Shown here one piece after another: positions 21,679 through 37,521 of a DNA stretch of 52,500 nucleotides. The DNA is from Symbiodinium natans. Taxonomy: Eukaryota; Sar; Dinophyceae; Suessiales; Symbiodiniaceae. Both the position numbers and the translations under genes were made by a program. Position 1 is the first letter of the stretch; each line of letters opens with the position of its first letter. The notes below the pieces were generated by a model. That model saw only the letters and a program-made list of their open reading frames with translations, ran no database searches and was not told the origin of the DNA. The DNA lies in NCBI GenBank assembly GCA_905221605.1, contig CAJNDS010002279.1, forward strand, positions 1,032,584-1,085,083, in the 5' to 3' direction.

Positions 21679-24600
21679 CCCAGCAGGTCTAGCCGGATCA
21701 TCTCCTTCTTCTTTCCGCCCACCCGCACGGCACCTTCGAAAGCACAGAGGGCCCCAAGAAAAACGAAGCCCTGCGACTGGGAGCCCTTTAGGGTTTAGGG
21801 TTTAGGGTTTAGGGGTTTAGGGTTTAGGGTTTAGGGGTTTAGGGTTTAGGGGTTTAGGGGTTTAGGGTTTAGGGGTTAGGGGTTGAGGGGTTTAGGGGTT
21901 TAGGGGTTTAGGGGTTTGGGGGCTTTGGGGCTTTAGGGTTTAGGGTTTTGGGTTTGGGGGGTCAGAGAGGCTGCACAACAACGTTGGGTAGTCGCGCGGG
22001 CTTGGATTTCTACGAGTTCATGGTTGGGAGAAGTCTAAAACTTTAAATTTCTATTCCTTATTGGGTTTACGTAAGTACCCCTAACGATGTAAACTGGTAC
22101 CCAACTATGACAAAGTCTACGGGTGTGTTGCTTTTGTTCTGGTTCGGCACATTTGACCAGCCCCTCTGCTCGAGACGCTGGGCGGCACCAACTCCCCCTA
22201 TGGTTGGGATTGGGTTGGAAGTCCTAAACCCTCAACCCTTAACCCTAAACCCTAAACTGGCCCTAAACCCTAATCACGAGCACCTGCGGCGGCCTATGAC
22301 CCTTGCGGCACCACCTCACCCCCCCAGTGGTTGGCTAAGTGGAATGGAGATCCCCGAAGAGGGCAACAGACCCCATGCAACAGGAAAGCCCCCTTGTAGA
22401 AGACCCCCAAACCCGGTAATGAAAAGCCGAGGAACCTCAACCCCAAGAACCTTTGAGAACCTGCAAACTCTACAACCCTAAGCCCGAACCCTACACATCC
22501 AACCCTACGTAAGCCTGAACCCTGCACCTCCAACCCTTCGCCTTAAACTCTACACCTCCAACCCAATGTTTAGGGTCCCTGTTGCAATGGCCCTAAAGAG
22601 CATAGGGTTTAGAGATCAGGGTTTCGGGTTTAGGGTGAAGACCCTGCACCACAACGTACCATTCAATCCGAGGCAACACCACAACTCCTTGAGGCCGCCG
22701 CCAAACGCCAAGCGAAGCGGTGGCGGGGTCTGGAGGGCGTTGGGCGTGCAGGTTTCGGGCGCATTCGTAACATGCAGATAACCCTAACCCTAAACCCTTA
22801 ACCCTAAACCCTAAACCCTAAACTCTAAACCCTAAACCCTAAACCCTAAACCCTGCATAAAACGGAGCAGAAGTCCACGGGCAAATGCGGGTTACACTTA
22901 CTTGTTGCTCTTCAAGAGCTAGCCTGGCGCAAGGGTCTAAGGTTCGAGGTTTCGGCCCTCAGCTTTGGGAGCCCTTAACCCCAAAACCCCAAACCCCAAA
23001 CCCTAAACCCTAAACCCTAAACCCTAAACCCTAAACCCTAAACCCTAAACCCTAAACCCTAAACCCCCCCCCCTTGCGTTCTGCAATGATACCTCAACCC
23101 TGACCTCTGGACCCTCAACCCGAAACCCATGAACCGGAAACCTTAAACCTTCAAACGACTCTAGACACTCATAAACCATCAACTCTAAGGATTTAGGGTT
23201 TAGGGTTTAGGGTTTAGGGTTTAGGGTTTAGGGTTTAGGGTTTAGGGCCAAAAAAACCCTCATTCACCTCCTTCCCAACTCTTGGGAGCCAGCGGGATAG
23301 TTGCGCTGACGGACGTAGAGCTCAAAGAGGAGGTTGGCATTCGCCATCTGCGCGTGGGGCTTGGGGGCCTCTAGGGGCTTCGGGTTTAGGGTTTATAGGG
23401 TTTAGGGTATAGGATTTAGGGTTTAGGGTTTAGGGTTTAGGGTTTAGGGTTTAGGGTTTAGCTTGGAGGCTTACCACTCCAGTATATGGGTGGTTGTCAA
23501 AATGACGATCCCTTTCTGGATCCCTATTATAATGCGGCACCTGATATTTAGGGTACCCCGGATCATAATTTTGACAACCAATATAACTCGAATGTTCATG
23601 ACTTCGTTGGCAAGGTCATGCTTCACCAGCGGGCAAGGTCATAAAAAGAGCGGGCACCCGGGAAAGTCATAATATGAGGAGCGGGAAAGGTCGCATAAAA
23701 ACCCGAAACCCGAAACCCTTTAGGGTTTAGGGTATGGGATTTAGGGTTTAGGGTTTAGGGTTTAGGGTTTAGGGTTTAGGGTTTAGGGTTTAGGGTTTAG
23801 GGTTTAGGGTTTAGGGTTTAGGGTTTAGGGTTTAGGGTTTAGGGTTTAGGGTTGGGCGTTTGCGCCTCGAGCGGGAGATCTTTGTCCTGCTTCGGTGGCT
23901 CCTGCAAGCACAGCAAGGGTAAACCCAAAACCCTGTGGAGTTTGACGGCTGAGGGTTCGGAGCTTCAACTCCAAAACCCTAAACCCTAAACCCTAAACCC
24001 TAAACCCTAAACCCTAGGGGGTTTAGGGTTTTGGGGTGTGCCTGCCGATCTACATTCCCTCCGAAACCTCACCCCTAAACCGTAAACCCCAAACCCGAAA
24101 CCCTAAACCTTAAACCCCTAAACCCTAAACCCTAAACCCTAAACCCCTACACCCTAAACCCTAAACCAGGGTTGAGGGTTGAGGGTTTAGGGTTGAGGGT
24201 GTAGGGGTTTAGGGGATAGGGAGAGAAATTTCGGGGTCGAGGGGTTGAGGGGTTTAGAGATTGAGGGCTTGAGGGGTTTAGCTTAGGGCGTTCAGGGTTT
24301 GGGGGTTTCGGGGTTTAGGGGTTTAGGGGTTTAGACGTTGTCCTTCTCCTAGCTCCCGCATCAACCAAGCCAGATCCCCCCCAATCTCAATGAAAAAATA
24401 CCTTGAACCCCTGTTTGGTGTATGGACTCCAGCCCTAAATCCTAGCAGACCTTATAAACCCTGAACCCTATGTACCGGGCTGCAGCGCGTTGGGCTTCAG
24501 GGTTTTGAGGGGTAGGGTTCAGGGTTTGGGTTAGGGTTCTGGATTTAAGGCGGTGGGCGGTCTTGTGGCGGCTAGGCCGAAACCCCAAACCTTACCCAAA

Positions 24601-25482
24601 CCCCCAAAGTATGTAAAACAAGGGTCATCTTTTTCTTTTGGCTTATGGGGTTTGGGCTTTTTGTTTTACATACTTGGGGGGGAAGGGGGGGTCCCTAAAC
24701 CTTACCCCTAAACCGTAAACCTTGCAAACCCCAGCCATGTCGCCCGGAAGGGCTTCTGCCCATCAGGAACTGTCCGCGCTGTCCCCACCGCACGGACTAT
24801 ATGGATTTTCCCGATATCGGGGCGGTCCACGCTTAGGGTTTAGGGTTTAGGGTTTAGGATTCAGGGTTTAGGGTTTAGGGTTTAGGCTTACAGCCTTTGA
24901 AGCCAGCTCCGCGGCACTTGCGCATTCCGACTCCGACTCTGCACTTGATGGAGTCTTCTCCGTACTGCTTCGGATGCCGCCCTTAACATTTGGAGCATCA
25001 TGAAAGGCATGTTGGTGCGTAAACCTTAAACCTTAAACCCTAAACCCTAAACCCTATACCCTAAACCCTAAACCCTGATGCGAGCGTTCTTTTCGGCTTG
25101 CGCAGTCAGCTCCCTTTGCGGTGTCGAACCTTCGGTGGGCTGTACATGGCAGAAAAGCAAGCAACAAAGAACTTAAGCACGGAGAAGCAAGTCCTAGAGT
25201 TGCGCTGTTTCTGACCTATGAGCTGGGTAGTTAACCTTTTATGACCTTTTTGGCTACATATAACCCTGTTACCATGAAAAGGTCAACTTGTGGGGGTGGG
25301 GGTTTTCAGCCTCTAAGCGTCAAACCTCTACACCCTAAACCCTAAACCCTAAACCCTAAACCCTAAACCCTAAACCCCAAACCCTAAACCCTAAACCCCT
25401 CAAACCCTGAACCCTAAGCCCTGAAACACCAGGCCTGCCCACTCTGTATCGCTTGAATCTCGTCGTTGCTAAGGACGCTCAT
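21679..25482 (-). CDS. Unidentified multi-exon gene with likely start at 25482 (exon set)
   Basis: Exon 1, 25435-25482, reads MSVLSNDEIQAIQSGQ before a GC donor (CAG|GCCTGG) and follows a pyrimidine-rich AG usable for leader trans-splicing. Further minus exon candidates: about 24888-24988 (RHPKQYGEDSIKCRVGVGMR), 24731-24832 (VDRPDIGKIHIVRAVGTART then VPDGQKPFRATWLG), 24341-24440 (HQTGVQGIFSLRLGGDLAWL then MRELGEGQRL), 23866-23901 (EPPKQDKDLPLE, a 36-nt exon with AG and AG|GC borders), 23278-23358 (MANANLLFELYVRQRNYPAG), about 22108-22177 (RLEQRGWSNVPNQNKSNTPV) and 21679-21770 (GFVFLGALCAFEGAVRVGGK then KKEMIRLDLLG). No family is recognised. Two MITEs (23491, 24601) and telomere-like arrays lie in the introns. 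The 3' end is not defined. Confidence 0.5.
23491..23580. mobile_element. Short fold-back element (family D)
   Basis: TGGTTGTCAAAATGACGATC at the left and GGATCATAATTTTGACAACC at the right form about 20 bp of inverted repeat. It lies in an intron of the 21.7-25.5 kb gene. Confidence 0.6.
23724..23854 (+). repeat. TTTAGGG array
   Basis: About 18 units with one TATGGGA variant at the left edge. Confidence 0.9.
24601..24680. mobile_element. Short fold-back element (family C)
   Basis: CCCCCAAAGTATGTAAAACA at the left is matched by TGTTTTACATACTTGGGGG at the right; the 40-bp interior is pyrimidine-rich. Confidence 0.6.
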
Positions 25483-25967
25483 GTTCAGGCAGCTGGAAAA
25501 ATACCTCGGCGCTGAGCCCCAAAAGGATTCGGGTTGAGGGCTTAGGGTTTAGGGTTTAGGGTTTAGGGTTGAGGGTTTAGGGTTTAGGGTTTAGGGTTTA
25601 GGGTTTAGGGTTTAGGGTTTAGGGTTTAGGGTTTAGGGTTTAGGGTTTAGGGTTTGGGCTTAGGGTTTAGGACGCTGGGCAGGACTTAGCCCAACAAAGC
25701 TGAAATTAAGCTTTGGGTGTGGGCCTTAGGATCCTAAACACTAAACTCCTAAACCCTTCAACCCTTCAACCCTTCAACCCTCAACTCTTCAACCCTAAAC
25801 CCTAAACCCTAAACCCTAAACCCTAAACCCTAAACCCTAAACCCTAAACCCTAAACCCTAAACCCTAAACCCTAAACCTAAACCTCTGCACAACCTCACA
25901 TCCGCGACGCGCCGAAGATGCCCCCCAGAAGCCCCCCAAACCCTGAACCCTACACCCACGTCTTCCA

Positions 25968-26122
25968 TCCTCCCTAAACTCCCTAAACTCCCTAAACTCC
26001 CTAAACTCCCTAAACTCCCTAAACTCCCTAAACTCCCTAAACTCCCTAAACTCCCTAAACTCCCTAAACTCCCTAAACTCCCCTAAACTCCCTAAACTCC
26101 CCAAACTCCCTAAACTCCCTAA
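25968..26122 (-). repeat. CTCCCTAAA 9-bp variant array
   Basis: About 16 units of CTCCCTAAA; read on the minus strand it gives the meaningless frame EFREFREFR. Confidence 0.9.
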
Positions 26123-26148
26123 TCTCTCCAGCCCCCAGAGCCGTGGCA

Positions 26149-26728
26149 TTCCAGAAAACCAGCGGCGACTCCCCGAACTTTCAAAACCCCCGCTTCTTGA
26201 TTTTGAAAATGATTTTGGGAATGGTTGGCAGGTATACCCAGTAAACCCATAAACCTGTAAAACATATGACCGTAAACCGTACCAAACAAATTCACATGAG
26301 CCCAAACTACTAGCAGCGTTGAGCGACAATTCAAATTTCCAATGCCTAAACCCCAAGGCCTGAGCCCGAAGTCCTCCTCATCTATATGTGGGGATTCTCG
26401 AAATTAGGTTACCGTCATAAGGCGGCCCCTACCTATAAAGGGGACCATGATTTTGGGAAATGACCCCCCAACCCTAAACGATGGGCATGAATTTGGCGGG
26501 CAACCCTTTCCCCCAAAAAAGGAATAAACCCCTATAAGAACTAAAGCCGCCTTGTAAACTCTTGTCGCGACTTCGCGAATCGACTCTGCAAGCAAGCGAG
26601 GTACGGCACATTGGAGGCCCGATTTCTGTTGGCCGCGGGTAGCCTGTCAGCTGCAGGATTCTGGGCCAGGGCCTGTGGGGGTCTTTTGAAGGTTCGGGGA
26701 GTCGCCGCCGGGTTTCTAGGGTTTAGGG
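26149..26728. mobile_element. Element of about 0.58 kb bounded by 40-bp inverted repeats
   Basis: CCAGAAAACCAGCGGCGACT then CCCCGAACTTTCAAAACCCC at the left pairs with GGGGGTCTTTTGAAGGTTCG then GGGAGTCGCCGCCGGGTTTC at the right. No transposase frame inside. Confidence 0.5.
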
Positions 26729-27024
26729 TGTAGGGTTTAGGGTCTAGGGTTTAGGGTGTACGGTTTAGGGTCTAGGGTTTAGGGTTTAGGAGAAAGCCCC
26801 CCCCCCCCCCGCCCAACCTTCCAAATCCTAAGTTGAAAGCCAATCTCGGCGATCTCAACATTAGGCCAGCTCGCATTGCTCGCATTGTCACCGGGCAATC
26901 ATGTGGGTGTTTCGGAAAGTTGAGGTCTTCGGGTGAAGAGAGGTCCAAGGCGGGGGTGCCTCTATTCGGCAGATTGGCACCCCGTTTTCCTTTATGTGTT
27001 ATCTCTTCTCGTTTGTTCTTTTCT

Positions 27025-27067
<43 letters not shown>

Positions 27068-27458
27068 GGGGGGGAAATCCCATATTGGGGAATCATCAAC
27101 AGCCTGGACTTGGAGCTGAAATCAGACGCCTACATGATGGGAGATTTCAGAAGCTTGCTCCATTCATAGGCCCCCTGTGGACAGTTTTCTGACTTTAGGG
27201 GTTTGAGGTTTGGGGTCTAGGGTGGGGTGAGCGGGGGCGGGGGGGGGGGTATGGGGACCGCATTCCCAGATTTTCATGCTTATTAAACTGCTCATTTTTG
27301 GCTTTATTGTGAAGCACAGCATGATGATTCTGATAAAAGAAATGGTTTGGCTGCCAGACAGCACGCGGGCCCCCAATTTTGAACTAGGGCTGCTTTTGGG
27401 GGTTTAGGGTTTAGGGCTACCACCCTAAACCCCAAACCCCAAACCGTAACCCCAAACC

Positions 27459-27690
27459 CTAAACCGCGACCATGACCATCATCCTCAAGCAACAGAGATC
27501 AGAATGGCCAGACCTGAAACTACTATTTGCTTAAGACCCCCCCAAAATTCAAGATGATAATCCCTATAGTGCCCTTATAAGGAAGAATTGTCTTCGATCT
27601 TTTGTGGGTTCTTAAACAAATGGTAGGAAACTGGACACTTCCAGCAGCACCCTCTTGTGGATATGGGGCCCAGAGCTTAGGGGTGGGTCT
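27459..27690 (+). CDS. Possible plus-strand exon pair split by a MITE intron
   Basis: Plus reading: MTIILKQQRSEWPDL up to 27515, then the element at 27516-27626, then a continuation KLDTSSSTLLWIWGPEL from 27627. Removing the element at |GAAACT and TAG|GAAACT keeps one reading frame. The minus strand also has open stretches here, so coding strand is not settled. Confidence 0.3.
27516..27632. mobile_element. MITE family B, copy 1, flanked by GAAACT duplication
   Basis: Terminal inverted repeats ACTATTTGCTTAAGACCCCC and GGGTTCTTAAACAAATGGT, about 110 bp, AT-rich interior. GAAACT occurs at 27516-27521 and 27627-27632 directly at both ends. Confidence 0.7.
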
Positions 27691-28092
27691 AGAAGTTTTA
27701 GAGTTTAGGGACTTCGGGTTTAGGGTTTAGAGTTTTGGGGAGTTTGGGTTTAGGACTAAAGGGCGTTGGTTGAAAGGGTGCGGGGTTGACGGTTAAGAGC
27801 CCAACCCTAAACCCTAAACCCGAAACCGTAAACCCAAAACCCTAAACCCGGGCCCCCGAACCCTGTAACCCCCGTGGCCCTTCAGGTCTTCAGGTTCCCG
27901 GGCTCAGGAAACCGTAAAACGTAGACCCGAAACCCTAAACCCCATAAATCAGGGTGTCGGAATAAATACTCAAAATGTTCCCTCATGGTCGCTTTATGGT
28001 TAGAGTGCAATAACCCCCAAAAGCCTATTCTAATCATTAAGGCCCCTTTACTAGACCCGAAACCCGAAACCTCAAACCCCAGACCAGGTTTT

Positions 28093-34185
<6,093 letters not shown>

Positions 34186-34480
34186 AGGCCCCCACGGGGT
34201 TCAGAGGTTTGGGGTGTAGGGTTTAATTAGAGGGTTTAGTCGAACCACGCTGCGACCAAAGCACGTGGAACCACGACACAACTTTGCTGGAACCACGCGC
34301 AGGCTGCACGTACAAACTGCGTTCACAGTTTTTTTCGGCTCTCGCAGGTTCCCCAAGCATCCCAGCACACCGCAGTGTAAACATGAGAATGAGGTGCTTG
34401 ACTGCCTTGAAAGGAAGCTTTTTGCTTCGTGTTTAGGGTTTAGGGCCAAGAGTCAAGGGTAAACTTGAAAGAAAGGGAGG

Positions 34481-34914
34481 GCAGTAGCTACGCGTTTTGG
34501 GCATGTTGGAGCCTGAAACCTTCAAAACGCGTCGCGTTGGAGGGTGTGGAGGGGAGGGCAGTGGCCACGGGCATGGAGCCTTCACTTCGCAACCGAGCAG
34601 TAGCTACGCGTTTTGGGCATGTTGGAGCCTGAAACCTTCAAAACGCGTCGCGTTGGAGGGTGTGGAGGGGAGGGCAGTGGCCACGGGCATGGAGCCTTCA
34701 CTTCGCAACCGAGCAGTAGCTACGCGTTTTGGGCATGTTGGAGCCTGAAACCTTCAAAACGCGCCGCGTTGGAGGGTGTGGAGGGGAGGGCAGTGGCCAC
34801 GGGCATGGAGCCTTCACTTCGCAACCGAGCAGTAGCTACGCGTTTTGGGCATGTTGGAGCCTGAAACCTCGAAAACGCGTCGCGTTGGAGGGTGTGGAGG
34901 GGAGGGCAGTGGCC
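34481..34914 (+). repeat. 116-bp tandem repeat, about 3.8 units
   Basis: Units start GCAGTAGCTACGCGTTTTGG at 34481, 34597, 34713 and 34829; near-identical (ACGCGTCGCG versus ACGCGCCGCG). 116 is not a multiple of three, so the frames there are not a protein repeat. Confidence 0.95.
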
Positions 34915-34977
34915 TAAAACATTTTAACGGGTCTGGGGCGCCGAGCTTCGATCAAGGGCAGATCAAGCTGACGGTAG

Positions 34978-36602
34978 CTACGTGGCAACAGGCTTCTTCT
35001 GAGCACGCTTTGCTGCCACCTTCCTCCGCTTCGCGAGTACATGTCTAAGAGTCATGAAGTGGGCATTCTCCTCATTCTTCTGAAAGGCACCCTCTCTCAA
35101 GCCTGCGGCGAGCCTCATATCCTTCACACACACGGTGGCCCTCTTGGCATGTCTTGCCAGCAACGCAGAGTCTGCAAAGCGGCCGTGGAGAAAATCCTCC
35201 GCCATGTAGTGCGCTGCCCGGAGAGCACCGTAAGAGAACTTGGGCATGGTGGGCGGGCGAACGTTGTCCGTCTTCACGAGTTTCTGCAGGTCCGCCTCCA
35301 AGGACGCAGCGGTGTCAGCCGCCACTTCTCGGAAGAGACGTTCAAATGCCGCCTTCGGGATCTGATACGCACACTTCCCTGCGTGAGTGTCGGGAGATTT
35401 CGGACGCTGGCGCTTGCTGCTGACACGATCTTCACCCTCATGTCCACGGCCACCACGCGCAGATATGGGCTCACTAGCAGCCCTTGCTTCAGCAACATCC
35501 ACAGCCATTGCCAAGGGCGTCTTTGTGCTAACAAGCTCAGTGTGGGCTTCAAGAGGAGGCTCAGTGTACCTTTCATAGTTGTCTTCCTCTGCCTCAGACT
35601 GGTCAAACACCTCGTCTTCCACTTCGGAAGTGTCCTGATCGGGACTCCGGACCCTAACCCGACCTAAACCTTCAACCCCAGAGGCTGCCAGATGAAATCC
35701 GCCTCAAGCTTCTTTGTCTTCGGCTTCAGGGGAGCCTCTGCACACAAGACTGGCCCTGAAGCTGCCAGAGTCTCGAGTCTGCACCTTCTTGGTCTTCGGC
35801 AAGGCGTGAGGCGCGGTAGCCTCTGCACAGAAGACACGCTCAACCCGAGCTGCAAGCACATCCCGATCAAAGACAGGACATGTGCTATTGGCATCCTCGC
35901 CTTTAGTTCAAAAGCCTTAACCCTCAAGTTGCCAGATTGAATCCGCCTGCGGCTTCTTTGTCTTCGACAAGGCAGGGGCCTCCGCACAGAAGACATGCGA
36001 AACTCCAGCAGCATGCCCCGTTCAAAGAGACTGGAGGGTCGAGGGTTCCGGGTTTAGGGTTTAGTAAAACTCTATAGGAAACAAGTCACCAAAAAAACAA
36101 CCTCTCAACCCTCAAGCTGCCAGAGTCTCGAGTCAATCCGCCTGCACCGTCTTTGTCTTCGGCAAGGCGTGACCCACGGGATCCTCTGCACAGAAGACAC
36201 GCTAACCCGAGTTGCAAGCACGCCCCTTTTTCAAATTATCAGCATCCTCGCCTTTAACTCAAAAGCCTAGGCCCTGAAGCTGCCACATTGAATCCGCCTG
36301 CGGATTCTTTGTCTTCGGCAAGGCAGAAGCCTCCGCACAGATGACATGCGAAACTCGAGCTGCACGCATGCCCCATTCAAAGGGTTGAGGGTTCAGGGTT
36401 TAGGGTTTAGTACAACTCTATAGCCATGCGAGAAAAGTGTGCACCGAAGGCCACACAGTCTTGCACTCAGAAACTCGAAGTGCATGCCTGCCTCTGCCTC
36501 TTGAAGCCTCTGAACAAGGTCTTGCTTCTTGCCCTTCAGCGACAACCCACGACTTCGAAGCTCCGCCTTCAGCTCTGCCACCTGCAGTTTCTGCGCAGAG
36601 GC
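34978..36602 (-). CDS. SAP motif / KTKK exon repeat / divergent histone H3-fold protein
   Basis: Last exon 34978-35634 (218 aa) starts after GATCAG: acidic leader (DTSEVEDEVF, SEAEEDNYE), a basic patch (SSKRQRPK), then a histone fold that follows H3: AAFERLFREVAAD (helix 1), GALRAAHYMAEDFLHGRFAD (helix 2), LLARHAKRATVCVKDMRLAA (loop 2 and helix 3; compare the H3 HAKRVT and PKD motifs), and a Lys-rich tail AKRRKVAAKRAQKKPVAT. About 15 extra residues separate helices 1 and 2. Upstream are five small phase-0 exons (35703-35735, 35785-35820, 35947-35979, 36142-36183, 36298-36330), each encoding a variant of APALPKTKKPQ, and a SAP motif exon (36492 to about 36602: LQVAELKAELRSRGLSLKGK then KQDLVQRLQEAE). 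GC donors and AG acceptors keep phase 0 throughout. Probably a chromatin protein. The N-terminus upstream of SAP (open frames to about 36770 and 37132) is unresolved; no transcript evidence. Confidence 0.65.
35676..36420 (-). repeat. Tandem duplication carrying the KTKK exons
   Basis: Units of about 170 bp, pairs of which recur at about 352 bp (GCCAGAGTCTCGAGTC at 35763 and 36119; GCCTGCGGNTTCTTTGTCTT at 35945 and 36296). Each unit has one KTKK exon with CTTCTGTGCNGAG before it and usually CAG|GC after it. Confidence 0.8.
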
Positions 36603-36883
36603 CAGCGATTTCACGACCGAGCTTCCAGCTGTCAAACGCGCGGCAACCCTTGCTGGTGCAGAGCCCTGGCAGCATGAAAATGTCCAAGTCTGACATCAGC
36701 TTCGTAAAAGCACTTCTTGCCTGCATCTTGTCCAGACAGTTGCAACGTGAGAGTCTTGCTGCCTAGCAGCACGCGTGTAAGGTCTGGGGCTCAGGGCTTT
36801 GCTTGGTCATCCTGAGGCTCCAGCCCCAGAGTAGAACCCTCGGAACATCCTTGCGCTGCCTCCGCGAACGAAGTGGCTCAGGG

Positions 36884-37132
36884 TTAAGGGTCTACGACAG
36901 TGTTTTGCAAAGACAGCCTCGCATGGCATGGGCTTGGAAGCGCCAAGGCCCCAGAGGTTGCGGCTCCTCTCCTGTTGCAGGACACGTTTGTTTTGCAGCC
37001 AGAAGGGCGCAACTGCCCGCGTCCTGCTGAGGAGGTGACGGGCGTGGTTGGTGGCATCTCCTCACCTGCAGAGCGAAGGAGACAAGGAGAACACTGGCTG
37101 AGCCCGAGGCCGTCTACCAGTTCAGGCTTCAC
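36884..37132 (-). CDS. Hypothetical ORF between the SAP/H3-fold gene and the transposase
   Basis: An 82-codon frame from ATG 37132 (MKPELVDGLGLSQCSPCLLR) to a stop at 36884, rich in Pro, Ser and Thr. It contains a CAG|GTGAGG that would be a good splice donor. It could be a 5' exon of the SAP/H3-fold gene or a chance frame. No domain seen. Confidence 0.25.
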   Translation of the reverse strand: MKPELVDGLGLSQCSPCLLRSAGEEMPPTTPVTSSAGRGQLRPSGCKTNVSCNRRGAATSGALALPSPCHARLSLQNTVVDP

Positions 37133-37521
37133 GGTTTAGGGCCTTGACGCAGGGGCGTAGCAGATTTGCTGTCACACGACAGGAAAAAGTCCTCCTCGTA
37201 GGGAGGAGGCATCTCCTGCTGACTCGAGGTTACGATTCTTCAGAAGGCTAAGGAGCACAAGTAAAGGAAGCGACCTCCGTGAGGTCCACCGGGCTTCCTT
37301 GCACAGGCGCCGCCTCGGCAGGAAGTCTCTACTTTGCGTCTGCAGGGACAAGCGACAACGCCCGGGCCTGGTCCTCCGTCAAGTCTAGCAGAGGCGCCTG
37401 CGCGCGGAAAGCAAAGTCAAGCAAATCTAAGCAAATCTAAGCACTTGCCCGGCTGCAGAAACGCAAGGACTCGATAAATGATAGGGTCTGCGCTGTCTGC
37501 GCTTTTGTCTCTGTTGTCAAA

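Larger units (their letters stand above)
25483..28092. other. Upstream flank, repeats and unassigned open stretches
   Basis: Contains TTTAGGG arrays (25541-25650), CTCCCTAAA repeats, the 26149 element, a poly-G run (27035-27066) and 26830-26990, which is open on both strands (minus GTPALDLSSPEDLNFPKHPH; plus LGDLNIRPARIARIVTGQSC). No assignment made. Confidence 0.4.

Noticed and set aside
24888-24988. Ribosomal protein S29-like exon
   Set aside because: HPKQYGEDSIKCRV resembles the start of S29 for about 14 residues, but the following cysteine spacing does not fit. Kept as an unidentified exon.
25147-25215. Small plus ORF MAEKQATKNLSTEKQVLELR
   Set aside because: 22 codons, isolated, in the middle of an intron of a minus-strand gene; probably chance.
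35041-35667. 208-codon plus ORF opposite the H3-fold exon
   Set aside because: Shadow of the minus-strand gene, which has a recognisable histone fold.
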